From the NCBI GenBank assembly GCA_021234155.1, contig JAJEKV010000590.1:62001-126000 (forward strand): a stretch of DNA of 64,000 nt, in the 5' to 3' direction. The notes under the pieces are model-generated. The model was not told where the DNA came from, did not search any database, and saw only the letters and a program-made list of their open reading frames with translations. The position numbers and the translations under genes were made by a program. Within the stretch, counting starts at the first letter, position 1; every line of letters starts with the position of its first letter. Of the stretch, positions 24,233-35,849 are shown piece by piece. This stretch comes from Isoetes taiwanensis (lineage: Eukaryota > Streptophyta > Lycopodiopsida > Isoetales > Isoetaceae).

Positions 24233-24306
24233 TGGCTTTGCTCAAACTTGAACCGGAGACCTTCAGTATGTTAGACTGACGTGATAACCAACTACACCAC
24301 AAAACC
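24233..24306 (-). pseudogene. tRNA-Val (AAC) copy with damaged T stem
   Basis: Same T-stem changes and same A-to-T change in the anticodon loop region (CTAACAT) as the copy at 21783-21856. Confidence 0.6.
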
Positions 24307-24455
24307 ATATTGAGTAAAGACATTCTTCTACCTCAATTGGAGAATAGGCCAATGTGTTCAAGACAAAACCCAGCAATTCCTTTTCCATTATGCACCAAAT
24401 TCGAGCTGCTCTCATGATATATGTCAAGAGTATTAGCTGTTTTTACTTATGCAAT

Positions 24456-24529
24456 GGTTTTGTGGTGTAGTTGGCTATCACGTCAGTCTCACACACTGAA
24501 GGTCTCCAGTTCAAATCTGGGTAAAACCA
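24456..24529 (+). tRNA. tRNA-Val (anticodon CAC), intact-looking
   Basis: Acceptor GGTTTTG/TAAAACC (one G-U pair), perfect anticodon stem, T arm TCCAG-TTCAAAT-CTGGG. Confidence 0.75.
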
Positions 24530-24855
24530 ATTCAAATTAAGTTGATTCAATAATTAAGAATATGCAAATAATTCTTTCTGAAATTACTCAGTTTTAAAAG
24601 ATCAATTATGGAATCCAACCAAGTTATATTGGCATTCCAGTTTCCCTATTGTGTCTAGTACAAACTGGAAAAGCTTTCCTATGTTTCCACAATATGAAAA
24701 GTGATTGATTGATATGTTTTTGCGCCAAGTAAAAACCAATACCTTGTTTGAGATCGTGGAAGAAATCAAGATAATACAATTGCTTATGGGCATTATCATA
24801 AGAAATGTAAAAGTTTAAAAGCGATTAAATTGACACATTATACACAATTGTTACA

Positions 24856-24929
24856 TGGCTTTGCCCGGACTTGAACCGGAGACCTTCAGTGTGTTAGACT
24901 GACGTGATAACCAACTACACCACAAAACC
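24856..24929 (-). tRNA. tRNA-Val (anticodon AAC), best AAC copy
   Basis: T arm TCCGG-TTCAAGT-CCGGG is fully paired apart from one U-G, the anticodon stem TCAGT/ACTGA is perfect, and the acceptor pairs with one U-G. A and B boxes fit consensus. From memory it resembles the common plant tRNA-Val(AAC) closely. A TTTT lies about 37 bases past the 3' end as a possible Pol III stop. Confidence 0.85.
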
Positions 24930-25078
24930 ATATTGAGTAAAGACATTATTCTACCTCAATTGAAGAATAGGCCAATGTGTTCAAGACAAAACCCAGCAAT
25001 TCCAGTACCATTATGCGCCAAATTCGAGCTGCTCTCATGATATATGTCAAGAGTATTAGTTGTTTTTACTTATGCAAT

Positions 25079-25152
25079 GGTTTTGTGGTCTTGTTGGCTA
25101 TCACGTCAGTCTCACACACTGAAGGTCTTCAGTTCAAATCTGGGCAAAACCA
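25079..25152 (+). pseudogene. tRNA-Val (CAC) copy with altered A box
   Basis: Full-length stems but with the same CTTG A-box change as 22630-22703. Confidence 0.65.
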
Positions 25153-27320
25153 ATTCAAATTTAGTTGATTCAATAATTAAGAATATGCAAATAATTCTTT
25201 CTGAAATTACTCAGTTTTAAAAGATCAATTATGGAATCCAACCAAGTTATATTGGCATTCCAGTTTCCCTATTGTGTCTAGTACAAACTGGAAAAGCTTT
25301 CCTATGTTTCCACAATATGACAAGTGATTGATTGATATGTTTTTGCGCCAAGTAAAAACCAATACCTTGTTTGAGATCGTGGAAGAAATCAAGATAATAC
25401 AATTGCTTATGGGCATTATCATAAGAAATGTAAAAGTTTAAAAGCGATTAAATTGACACATTATACACAATTGTTACATGGTTTTCAACTTTTAAAGGCC
25501 TTCAGTGTTTCTAAAGATAACCAACTACACCACAAAGCCATATTGAGGTTAAGAATATCTTAACCAATTTGAGAATAGGCCAATGTGACAAGACAAAATA
25601 TGGAGTCGCCACATTCAATCTTTCCCTCCTCATGATATAATCAGGAGATTCCAACGTGGGTTCTTTTTAGATGCAAATGGTTTTCTTTTGTGGGTTGCTT
25701 TGGCTAGTTCAAGTAAAACTTTAAATTTAGTTGATTCCTTGTCAAAGAATTTTCTTAAAATTTATTCGGGCATTTAAGGAAATTTATTGCAATTCAACGC
25801 AATTTGGCCTTTTAAAGGCATTTTTGAAAAGCTCCTATCTTGGGAGGTTTTTATGCCATAGCACCTAGTTGTTTTTTTTTATAGTTTATTAAATATGAAA
25901 AATTGAAATATGTTTTTCATAAGTAAAATATGGTAAAGTTTGTTTGAGATCGCGGAAGAAATCAAGATAATTGATTGCTTATGGCATTATCATAAGAAAT
26001 GTAAAAGTTTAAAACCGATTAAATTGGGGTATGGCATACACAATTGTGACATGGTAGGCTGGTCACAATTGAGAGATTGGTGCTTCAAGACAAACAAACC
26101 GATGATCTTAGGCACTTTATTTCACAAAATGATTTGAGTAAAAGACATTCTTCTACTATGTTGTATTAGGCATCTTGGTTCAAGTGGTTGTTTCTTTGTA
26201 TGAAACTTTCAAGAGTAGATGGTGGATGCATTTAATGGTGTGCAAAGTGAGTTTACAAGAAACATTAAATTGCCTTAGCTCGGGTGTTGGTGAGGTCTTG
26301 GTCAAGGTTTAAAAACCAATTTAAATTTAGTTGATTCAATAATTGATTATATGCAAATAATTATTTCTGAAATTTCTTTTAAAATCAATTTTGAAATCCA
26401 ATTATTGTTATATTGGAAAGAGTTTGGCTTTTCATGTTGGCTCACCTATCTATCCAAACAAGAAGAAGGATTGATTGATATGGAGGCGATCAAGAAAAAA
26501 GGCAATACCTTTAAGGGGAAAATCCGAGGCATTTATGAAATCAAGATAATGCAAATAATGCTTATGGGCATTGGTTGATAAGAAATGTGATGAATTATTT
26601 AAAAACCAAGATTAAATTAGACACATTATCATAACCACATATTTTGTCTAGTACAAAGGGGAGGCCCCTAGAAGTTTCCACAATTTGAGAGTGATTGATA
26701 ACAATACACCACCAGTAACCAATTGGAAGAAAAAGACAATTCTTATCCTAAGAAAGTATCCTTTTGAATAGTGGGTTTGGGGTGTTTCAAGAAGACCCCC
26801 CTTCAAATCTACATTTTGACTACCAACATTTTCAATTGGAAATTGGTGGCAACATCGTTCAAGACATAACATCATGGGATATCTTTGGATGAAGAGAATG
26901 ATGTTTGTTTTCCATTCCACACTTATGCAATGGTTTTGTGGTGTAGTTGATCACGCTTAGGCTATCACACTTTAAAGGTCTCTAGTTCAAATAAATAAAA
27001 CCAATTACAAATTTATTGATTCAAAAATAAAAATATGCTTGCCTTCAAAAAAAAAAAAAAAAAAAATTACTCGGTTTTAAAAGATCAATTATGGAATCCA
27101 ACCAAGTTATATTGGCATTCCAGTTTCCCTATTGTGTCTAGTACAAACTGGAAAAGCTTTCCTATGTTTCCACAATATGACAAGTGATTGATTGATATGT
27201 TTTTGCGCCAAGTAAAAACCAATACCTTGTTTGAGATCGTGGAAGAAATCAAGATAATACAATTGCTTATGGGCATTATCATAAGAAATGTAAAAGTTTA
27301 AAAGCGATTAAATTGACATA

Positions 27321-30300
27321 TCTTATATTATAATGTTATGCCCGTAATTCTTGGATCAAGCCCTAATTTGAATGGTCGAAATCAACCGAAAGTGCATCAC
27401 AAAACCAGATTTATTAAAGACATTTACCACCACCATGATTGGAAGAATTTTGATCTGTTCAAGGGAAAGGGAAAAGGGGAAAGGAAAAGGAAGAGACAAA
27501 AGAGATAATGTGAAGGGTAAAAGGCAACCTGGTGGTGTAGTTGGAGAAAAGCAAAGGGAAAAGGGTGGAGATAAGAGAAGAGAAAAGGAATGAAAAATGA
27601 AAAGGGAAAGAAGAAAGAAAAAAGGAGGTGGAAAAATTACTTGGGGAAAGGGCACGAGGGAAAAGGAAGAGATAAAGTGGTAAAGGGAAGAGGAAAGGGC
27701 ACATGAAAAAAAAAAGGAAGAAGGAAAGATTCAAGAAAGGGGAAAAGGGAGGAGAAAAAAGCATAGAAAAATGGAAGAAAAAAAAGGGCATGGGGAAAAG
27801 GAGAAAAGAGAAGTTTTGAAGAAAGAGGAAAAGGGTTAAAAAGGAAAGGAAAAAGGAAAAGGAAAAGGAAAAGGAAAAGAAAAAGGAAAAGGAAAAGGAA
27901 AAAGGAAAGGAAAAGGAAAAAGAAAAGAAAAGAAAAGGAAAAGGAAAAGGAAAAAAAAAAGAGTGGGAAATGGAAGGAAAAAAAAAATCGTCGCAAAAAA
28001 AGGGGAAGAGGAAAAAGATTGGGAAAATGAGAAAGAGGGAAAAAGGGAGAACTAAAGAAAAGGATGGGGAGAAGGGAAAATAAGGAAAGTGAGTTTCCTT
28101 AAAAAATTAAAAGGAAAAAAGGGGAAAGGGAAAAAAAAAAAGGCATGAGAAAAAAGGGAAAAAGGGAAACAAGAAAAGGGAAGGGGAAAATCCATGAGAT
28201 AAAAAGGGAAGAGGAAAATGGGGAGAAATAGAAAAAAAAAAAAGGAAAAAAAAAAAGGGGAAGAGAGAAAGGTGGGGAAAAGAGGAAAATGAGTATAGGG
28301 AAAATAGAAAAAGAAAACAAAATGTGGAAAAAGGTATGGGAAAAGGGAAAAGGAAAAAGAAAAGGAAGGAAAAAAAAGGGCTAACGAGGAAAGGACTTAA
28401 AAGAAAAAAAAAAAAAAAAAAAAAATCCATTAGGGAAGGCAAAAAGAGAAGAGAAGCGGGGGAGCAGAGGAGAAAGGGAAGAAAACATGGGAAAAGGAAA
28501 AAAAAAAAAAGTTTGGGAAAAAGAAAAAAAAAAATCACACGGAAAAAAAAAGAAGTGGGAAAAGGGTGGGAAAAGGAGGAAAAGGAAAAAAGGAAAAATG
28601 GAAAGAAGGAAAGGAGGAAAAAATGGAATTGGGAAAAAAGGGCTTTAAGAGTTGAGAAATGAAATGAAAAAGGAGGAAAAAGGAAAAAGGGGGATAGACC
28701 ATTTGGAAAAAAAAAAAAGAGGAAAAATAGGAAAAGGAAAGAGAAAAAGGGAACATAGAAAAGGGGAAGGGAGAAAGGGTGAGGAGATGGGAAAAGGGAA
28801 AGAAAAAGGCATGGGAAACGGAGGGGAAAAAAGAAAAAGGGAGGAGAAAAGGGCACCCAAAATAAGGAAGAGTGAAAGGTCGAGGAAATGGAGGAAAAAA
28901 AAAAAAGGCATGGAAAACTTCGAAAGACTAAAAGATTGAGGAAAAGGGAAGGTATGGAAAAAGGGTGGGGAAAAGATAAGGCATGGAAAAGGGTGAAAAA
29001 AAAAGAAGGGCATGAAAAAGGAGAAGAAGGAAAGTGTGGGAAAAGGAGGAAAAGGAAAAAAAAAAAGGTTATCTTTAAAAGGAAAGAGGGAAAGGAAGGT
29101 TTTGGGTGGGGAAACAAGGAAACATATACTTAAAAAAAAATGGGGAAAAGAGAAAAGGTGGGGAAAAGAAAATGAGTATAGAAAAATTTGAAAAAAAAAA
29201 ACAAATGTGGAAAGGTATGGGAAAAGGGAAAAGGAAAAGATGCTGAAGGAAAAAGGGCACGAGGAAAGGTTCGGAAAAGAAAAAAAAAAAGAAAAAAAAT
29301 CCATTAGGAAAGGGAAAAGGGAATTTTTAGGAGCAGAGGAGAAAGGGGAAGAAAACATGGGAAAAGGAAAAGAAAAAAAAGGGGAAAAAAAAGAAAAAAA
29401 ATCACCACTTGAAAAAAGAAGTGGAAAAGGGTGGGAGAAAAGGAGGAAAAGGGAAAGCACAGAAAAATGGAAAGAAGAAAGGGGTGGAAAAAAAGGGAAG
29501 GAAAAAAGAGAAGAGAAATGGAAAAGAAAAAAAGGAAAAAAAGGGAGAGGGCACGGAAAAAAAAAAAAAAGAGGAAAATAGGAAAAGGAAAGAGAAAAAG
29601 GAACATAGAAAAGGGGAAGGGAGAAAGGGTGAGGAGATGGGAAAAGGGAAGGTAAAAAGGGCATGGGAAACGGAGGGAAAAAGAAAAAGGGAGGAGAAAA
29701 GGGCAAAAATAAGGAAGAGGAAAAGAAGGAAATGGAGGAAAAGAAAAAGGGAAAATAGGCAAAAAAGCCTAAAGACTAAAAGATTGAGGAAAAGGGAAGG
29801 CATGGAAAAAGGGTGGGGAAAAGATAAGGCATGGAAAAGGGTGAAGGGAAAAGGAGAAGGGCATGGAAAAAGGAGAAGAAAAATTGGGGAAAGGAGGAAA
29901 AGGAAAGGGAAAATAAAAAAGGAAAAGGGAAAGGAAGGAAAGGGGTGGGGAAACAAGGAAACATATCTCTAAAAAAAAAAATGGGGAAGAGAGAAAGGTG
30001 GGGAAAAGAGGAAAATGAGTATAGGGAAAATATGAAAAAAAAACAAATTGGAAAGGTATGGGAAAAGGGAAAAGGAAAAGAAAAAAGGAAGGAAAAAGGG
30101 CTTACGAGGAAAGGATCTAAAGAAAAAAAGAAAAAAAAAAAAAAAATCCATTAGGAAAGGGAAAATGGAAGATTTGCGGGGGAAGAGGAGAAAGGGAAGA
30201 AAACATGGAAATGTTTGAAAAGAAAAAAAAAAAGGGGAAAAGAAAAAAAATCAACGGGAATTCTTATTTGGGGAAAGGGTGGGAAAAGGAGGAAAAGGAA

Positions 30301-31029
30301 AGCACAGTGAAAAATGGAAAGAAGAAAGGGGTGGAAAAAAAAGGGAAGGCCTTTTTTTTAAGAGAAGAGAAATGGAAAAAAAAAAAAGGAGGAAAAAAAA
30401 AAGGGGAAAAGGGGGGAGAGGGCACGAAAAAAAAAAAGAGGAAAATAGGAAAAGGAAAGAGAAAAAAGGGAACATAGAAAAGGGGTGGAGAAAGGGTGGA
30501 GGAGATGGAAAAAGGGAAGGTAAAAAGGCATGGTCAGGAGGGAAAAAGAAAGGGAGGAAAAAGGGCACCCAAAAAATAAGGAAGAGGAAAGGTGGAAATG
30601 GAGGAAAAGATAAATTAAAAATAGGCATGGGAAATTCTTTTCTTTGGTAAAAAGATTGAGGAAAAGGGAAGGCATGGAAAAAGGGTGGGGAAAAGTAAGG
30701 CATGGAAAAGGGTGAAGGGAAAAGGAGAAGGGGCATGGAAAAAGGTGAAGAAGGAAAGTGGGGAAATGAGGAAGGGAAAGGGAAAAAGGTTTCGGGGAAA
30801 AAGGAAATAGGAAAAAGGAAGGAAAGTTATGGGGAAACATTGAAACATATTTTTAAAAAAAAAAAAAAAAAGCGAAAAGAAAAAAAGAAAAGTGTATAGA
30901 AAAATAAGAAAAAGTGAAATACGGGATAGAGCAAAAGAGAAATGGAAATGTAAAGAGAAAGGTGTAGGGCTTTTCTCATTATAGCCCAAAACATTTATGT
31001 GCTCAACTTTGAACTGGTACCATTACTAG
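27321..31029 (+). mobile_element. Helitron G, 3.7 kb, mostly homopurine
   Basis: 5' end TCTTATATTATAATGTTATG at 27321, preceded by A (GACATA). The 3' end ...ACCATTACTAG (CTAG 31026-31029) is followed by TTATACACAAC. Joining the flanks restores the array word GACATA-TTATACACAA seen at 23610, so this is a clean insertion. The 3' hairpin is eroded, though the subterminal CCCAAAACATTTATGTGCTC is conserved with other copies. The body from about 27455 to 30960 is nearly all A/G. Lys/Arg/Glu/Gly ORFs on plus and Phe/Ser/Pro ORFs on minus are artefacts of this. Confidence 0.85.
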
Positions 31030-31637
31030 TTATACACAACACAATTGTTACATGGTTTTGCCCAGACTTGAACCAGAGACCTTCAGTGTGTTAGACTGAC
31101 ATTCTCCTACCTCAATTGGAGAATAGGCCAATGTGTTCAAGACAAAACCCAAGCAATTCCAAACTCATTATGCGCCAAATTGAAGCTGCTCTCATGATAT
31201 ATGTCAAGAGTATTAAATGCTTTTACTTATGCAATGGTTTTGTGGTGTAGTTGGCTATCACGCTAATCTCACTAGTTCAAGGTCTCAGTTCAAATCTAGG
31301 CAAAACCAATTCAAATTTAGTTGATTCAATAATAATTAAGGATATGCAAATAATTCTTTCTGAAATTACTCAGTTTTAAAAGATCAATTATGGAATCCAA
31401 CCAAGTTATATTGGCATTCCAGTTTCCTATTGTGTCTAGTACAAACTTGGAAAAGCTTTCCTATGTTTCCACAATATGAAAAGTGATTGATTGATATGTT
31501 TTTGCGCCAAGTAAAAACCAACACCTTGTTTGAGATCGTGGAAGAAATCAAGATAATACAATTGCTTATGGGTATTATCATAAGAAATGTAAAAGTTTAA
31601 AAGCGATTAAATTGACACATTATACACAATTGTTACA

Positions 31638-31711
31638 TGGCTTTGCCCAGACTTGAAACGGAGACCTTCAGTGTGTTAGACAGATGTGATAACCAACTAC
31701 ACCACAAAACC
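31638..31711 (-). pseudogene. tRNA-Val (AAC) copy, B box altered
   Basis: Full length, but the B box reads GTTTCAAGTC and the anticodon stem has a mismatch (TCTGT/ACTGA). Confidence 0.6.
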
Positions 31712-32257
31712 ATATTGAGTAAAGACATTCTTCTACCTCAATTGGAGAATAGGCCAATGTGTTCAAGACAAAACCCAACAATTCCAGTACCATTATGCGC
31801 CAAATTCGAGCTGCTCTCATGATATATGTCAAGAGTATTAGCTGTTTTTACTTATGCAATGGTTTTGTGGTGTAGTTGGCTATCATGTCAGTCTCACACA
31901 CTGAAGGTCTCTAGTTCAAATCAAGTAAAACCAATTCAAATTTAATTGATTCAATAATTAAGAATATGCAAATAATTCTTTCTGAAATTACTCAGTTTTA
32001 AAAGATCAATTATGGAATCCAACCAAGTTATATTGGCATTCCAGTTTCCCTATTGTGTCTAGTACAAACTGAAAAAGCTTTCCTATGTTTCCACAATATG
32101 AAAAGTGATTGATTGATATGTTTTTGCGCCAAGTAAAAACCTACCTTGTTTGAGATCGTGGAAGAAATCAAGATAATACAATTGCTTATGAGCATTATCA
32201 TAAGAAATGTAAAAGTTTAAAAGCGATTAAATTGACACATTATACACAATTGTTACA

Positions 32258-32331
32258 TGGCTTTGCCCAGACTTGAACCGGAGACCTTCAGTGTGTTAGA
32301 CTGACGTGATAACCAACTACACCACAAAACC
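32258..32331 (-). tRNA. tRNA-Val (anticodon AAC), intact-looking
   Basis: Complete acceptor, anticodon and T arms (TCCGG-TTCAAGT-CTGGG), loop CTAACAC, consensus internal promoter. Confidence 0.8.
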
Positions 32332-32446
32332 ATATTGAGTAAAGACATTCTCCTACCTCAATTGGAGAATAGGCCAATGTGTTGAAGACAAAACCCAGCA
32401 ATTTCAGTACCATTATGCGCCAAATTCGAGTTGCTCTCATGATATA

Positions 32447-32575
32447 CTAGTAATGGTGCCCTTGCTTGCTGGGCATAAGTTGGAAATCTATATGGACGAA
32501 AACCTATTCAGCTCAGACTCCTTTTCATAAATCTAATATGATAGAAACCAAGCCCAGCATTGTTGATCTTTAAGC
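32447..32575 (-). mobile_element. Helitron 3'-end fragment
   Basis: CTAG at 32447-32450, then TAATGGTGCCC and a hairpin variant (GCCCTTGCTTGCTGGGC) on the plus strand mark the 3' end. Only about 130 bp can be followed before array-like words (AAAAGATCAATTATGGAAT) reappear at about 32578. No 5' end is seen. Confidence 0.55.
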
Positions 32576-32880
32576 TTTTAAAAAGATCAATTATGGAATA
32601 CCCTTCCTATTATTTGCCTTTTGCTCTATTCCACATTTCCCTTTTCCCTCAAACCCTATACACTTTCCTATTTTTCCTTTTCCCATTTTTTTCTTATGAA
32701 ACATGATTGATTTTTTTTTTTTTTTTTTAACCCCTTCTTGTTTGAGATCCTTTCCTTTTTCAAGACGAATTTTTCCTTTCATTTTTCATAAGAAATCCCA
32801 TTTTTCCCTTTCTTTTACCCCTTCCTTTTTCTTTTCCTTCACTTTCCCTTTCCCTTTTCCCATCCCCTTTTGTTCGTTCT
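32576..32880. repeat. Mosaic of array spacer and pyrimidine repeat
   Basis: Spacer words in the right order and spacing (GATCAATTATGGAAT, ATGATTGATT, CTTGTTTGAGATC, TCATAAGAAAT) are separated by CCCTTTTCC-type sequence in place of the normal intervening bases. Either gene-conversion-like patchwork or a consensus error between two repeats. Confidence 0.6.
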
Positions 32881-34055
32881 ACACCACAAATGATAATGTG
32901 ATAAGCAACTACACCACAAAACCATATTGAGTAAAGACATTCTTCTACCTCAATTGGAGAATAGGCCAATGTGTTCAAGACAAAACCCAAAGAATTCCAA
33001 GCACCATTATGCTTAAATTGAGCTGCTCTCATGATATATGTCAAGAGTATTAGCTGTTTTTACTTATGCAATGGTTTTGTGGTGTAGTTGGCTATCATGT
33101 CGCCTCACATAATGAAGGTTTCAGTTCAAATCATAAAACCAATTTAAATTTAGTTGATTCAGTAATTAAGAATATGCAAATAATTCTTTCTGAAATTACT
33201 CAGTTTTAAAAGATCAATTATGGAATCCAACCAAGTTATATTGGCATTCCAGTTTCCCTATTGTGTCTAGTACAAACTGGAAAAGCTTTCCTATGTTTCC
33301 ACAATATGAAAAGTGATTGATTGATATGTTTTTGCGCCAAGTAAATAGCAATACCTTGTTTGAGATCGTGGAAGAAATCAAGATAATACAATTGCTTATG
33401 AGCATTATGATAAGAAATGTAAAAGTTTAAAAGCGATTAAATTGACACATTATACACAATTGTTACATGGTTTTTGTTCGTTCTTTGAACCGAGACCTTT
33501 CATAGTTAGATCGACGTGATAACCAACTACACCACAAAACCATATTGAGTAAAGACATTCTCCTACCTCAATTGGAGAATAGGCCAATGTGTTCAAGACA
33601 AAACCCACCAATTCTCGCCAAATTCGAGCTGCTCTCATGATATATGTCGAGTATTTTTTTTTTACTTATGCAATGGTTTTGTGGTGTAGTTGGCTATCAC
33701 GTCGATCTTACACTTTTGAAGGTCTCCAGTTCAAACTGGGTAAAACCAATTTAAATTTAGTTGATTCAATAATTAAGAATATGTAAATAATTCTTTCGAA
33801 ATTACTCAGTTTTAAAAGATCAATTAAGGAATCCAACCAAGTTATATTGGCATTCCTATTCCCCTAGTACAAACCGAAAAGCTTTCCTATGTTTCCACAA
33901 TATGAAAAGTGATTGATTGATATGTTTTTGCGCCAAGTAGAAACCAATACCTTGTTTGAGATCGTGGAAGAAATCAAGATAATACAATTGCTTATGGGCA
34001 TTATCATAAGAAATGTAAAAGTTTAAAAGCGATTAAATTGACACATTATACACAA
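32881..34055 (+). repeat. tRNA-Val array, continuation
   Basis: Two units with decayed AAC (about 32890-32922, 33469-33541) and CAC (about 33073-33140, 33675-33747) copies. It ends at ACACAA (34050-34055), and the array continues at 58996 with TTGTTACATGGC. The two sides join into the normal word ACACAATTGTTACATGG. Confidence 0.85.
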
Positions 34056-35849
34056 CTAGTTAAGGTGCCCAGTGTTGCTGGGCATAGCTAGAAACTGTGA
34101 ATGACATACTGGAGCAATTGTTAAATGGATTCTTGTTTTTAAATTTGGATAATCAAGAGCATTCGACCACATTTCGCACTTCCCCTTATCTTTTCCGTTT
34201 TCCTTTTTCATTTTGCCTTTGTCTACTATTTTTTTTTTCCTATTTCCCCTTTTCCCTTTTTACATTTTTCATTTTTCCTTTTTTTTTTTTTTTTTTCCAT
34301 TATTCCATTTCCTTTTTTTTTTTTTTTTGTTTCCCTTTTCCCCCATTTTTCCTTTTCCCTTTTTTTTCCCTTTCTCTATTCCAATTTTCTTGCCCTTTTT
34401 TTCCTTGTGCCCTTTCCCCTTTTTTTTATTTCTTTCAACTTTTTTCCCCACCTTCTCTTTTCTCAAGTTTTCCTTCTAAGTTTTCCTTTCCTTTCCCTTT
34501 TTTCCCCATTTTTCCTTTCTCCCACCTTTTCTTTTTTCCCTTTTTTCCTTTTCCTCTTTTTGTTCTTTTTCTTTTTTCCCTTTCCTCCCTTTTTGCCATT
34601 CCTTATTTTTCTTTTTTTTTTTCCCCTTTTTTTTCCATGTCAATATTTTTTCCTTTTTTCCCTTTCTCAAACCCTTCTTTTCCTTTTTCCCCCATGTCCC
34701 TTTTCCTTTTTTTCATTCTTTTTTCCCTTTTTTCCTATATCTTTTTTTTTTTTCCCTTCCCCTTTTTTCCTTTCCATTTCTTTCCCTTTTTCCATTTTTT
34801 TCCCTTTTTTTTTTTTTTTTCCTTTTCCTGTCCTTTTTCCCTTTCCATTTTTTTTTTCCATCCTTTTTTCTCCCCTCCCACATGCCCTTTTTTCCATTTT
34901 CCTCTCCCCTTTCTTTTCCTTTTTTCAATTTCATTTCTCCTCTTTCTTCCTTTTTTTCCCTTTTTCCCTTTCCTTTTTTTTCCCTTCCCTTTTCTTTTTC
35001 CCTTTTCTCCCCATTTCCCTTATGTTTATTTTCCTTTTCTCCCCTTTTCCCATCCCTTTCCTTTTTTTCCCTTCCTTTTACCCTTTTCCTCATCCTTTTC
35101 CCCCTTTCCTCCCCTTTTCCCTCATTCATTGTTCATTTTTTCCTTTATTTCTCTCTTTTTAAACTTCTCCTTCTTTTTTTTCTCTTTTTTTTTGTCCTTT
35201 TTTCTATTTCCTTTTTCCCTTTCCATCCCTTCTCTCCTCCTTTTTTTTTCTTTTATTCCTTTTTTGCCTTTATCTCCTTCCCCTTTTTTCCTCCTTTCCC
35301 ACCTTTTTCCCTCCTTTTTTTCCCCATTTTCCTTTCCTTTTCCACTCCCTCCTTCCTCCCTTTTTCCTTTTTTTCCCTTTTTGTCCTCACCCTTTCCCTC
35401 TTTCCTTTTTTCATTTTTTCCTTTATTTTCTCTCTCCTTTTCCTTCCTATTTTCTCTACCCTTTTCCTTTATCCCCTTTTTTTCAACACCCTTTTATCTC
35501 CTCCCTATCCTCATCCTTTTTTTTCCCTTCCCGGTGTTCCTTTTCATAGTGTCCTTTTTACCTTTTTTTTTCCCTTTCCTTTTTTTTCTCTTTTTCCCCT
35601 TTCCTTTTTCTTTTCTTTTTTCCCCCTTTTCCTTTCCCATTTTTTTTTTTCTTTTTTTTTTCCTTTTTTTTTGCCATTTTCTCCTCCCTTTTTCCTTTTT
35701 CCTTTCCTCCTTTCCTTTCCTCTTGACATTAGAGCATGGCCAATCATGGTGGAAGGAAGTTGTGCGATAAATCTCAACCTCCGAATGCAATCGGATGATC
35801 TTAACCATCCAAATTAGGGTTTCATTCATGACATACTTACGCTATAACA
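34056..35849 (-). mobile_element. Helitron A (outermost of the nest); last 13 bp at 58983-58995
   Basis: The 3' end (minus) is CTAG at 34056-34059, then hairpin GCCCAGTGTTGCTGGGC. The body is homopyrimidine on plus (about 34170-35725). The 5' subterminal region has ACATTAGAGCATGGCCAATC. Its 5' terminus is split: CGCTATAACA ends at 35849 and TTATAATATAAGA resumes at 58983-58995. Together they give the sense terminus TCTTATATTATAATGTTATA found intact in the copy ending at 58664. The first 140 bp are nearly identical to 50618-50760. Confidence 0.85.

Larger units (their letters stand above)
18979..27320 (+). repeat. tRNA-Val tandem array, main block 2
   Basis: About 13 units of 570-625 bp, each with AAC on minus and CAC on plus, head to head with about 149 bp between them, then about 326 bp to the next AAC. 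From about 20940 to 25480 the units are regular and well conserved. At 19270-20300 and 25480-27060 they are heavily scrambled: recognisable spacer words alternate with unrelated sequence. Near-full copies are listed separately; the rest (for example 19275-19347, 20596-20670, 22006-22080, 22404-22478, 23637-23723, 23836-23907, 26926-27000) are decayed. The array is cut at GACATA (27315-27320) by a Helitron and resumes at 31030. Confidence 0.9.
31030..32446 (+). repeat. tRNA-Val array, continuation after Helitron G
   Basis: Two and a half units. The first AAC copy (31044-31100) is truncated by a deletion, and the CAC copies at about 31235 and 31861 are decayed. The array breaks at GATATA (32441-32446), where another Helitron 3' end begins. 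Confidence 0.85.

Noticed and set aside
24602-24799. A 65-aa ORF (MIMPISNCIILISSTISN...) conserved in about 15 array units
   Set aside because: It recurs because the units are recent duplicates; copies differ by frameshifts and stops without sign of amino-acid constraint, and it lies in the spacer between tRNA copies.
28324-30650. Lys/Glu/Gly/Arg-rich ORFs on the plus strand of the purine tract
   Set aside because: Complementary artefact of the homopurine tract in Helitron G; the opposite frames are equally open.
3870-34055. CRISPR-like regular repeats
   Set aside because: Units are about 600 bp with tRNA structure and no short spacer pattern, in a eukaryotic context.
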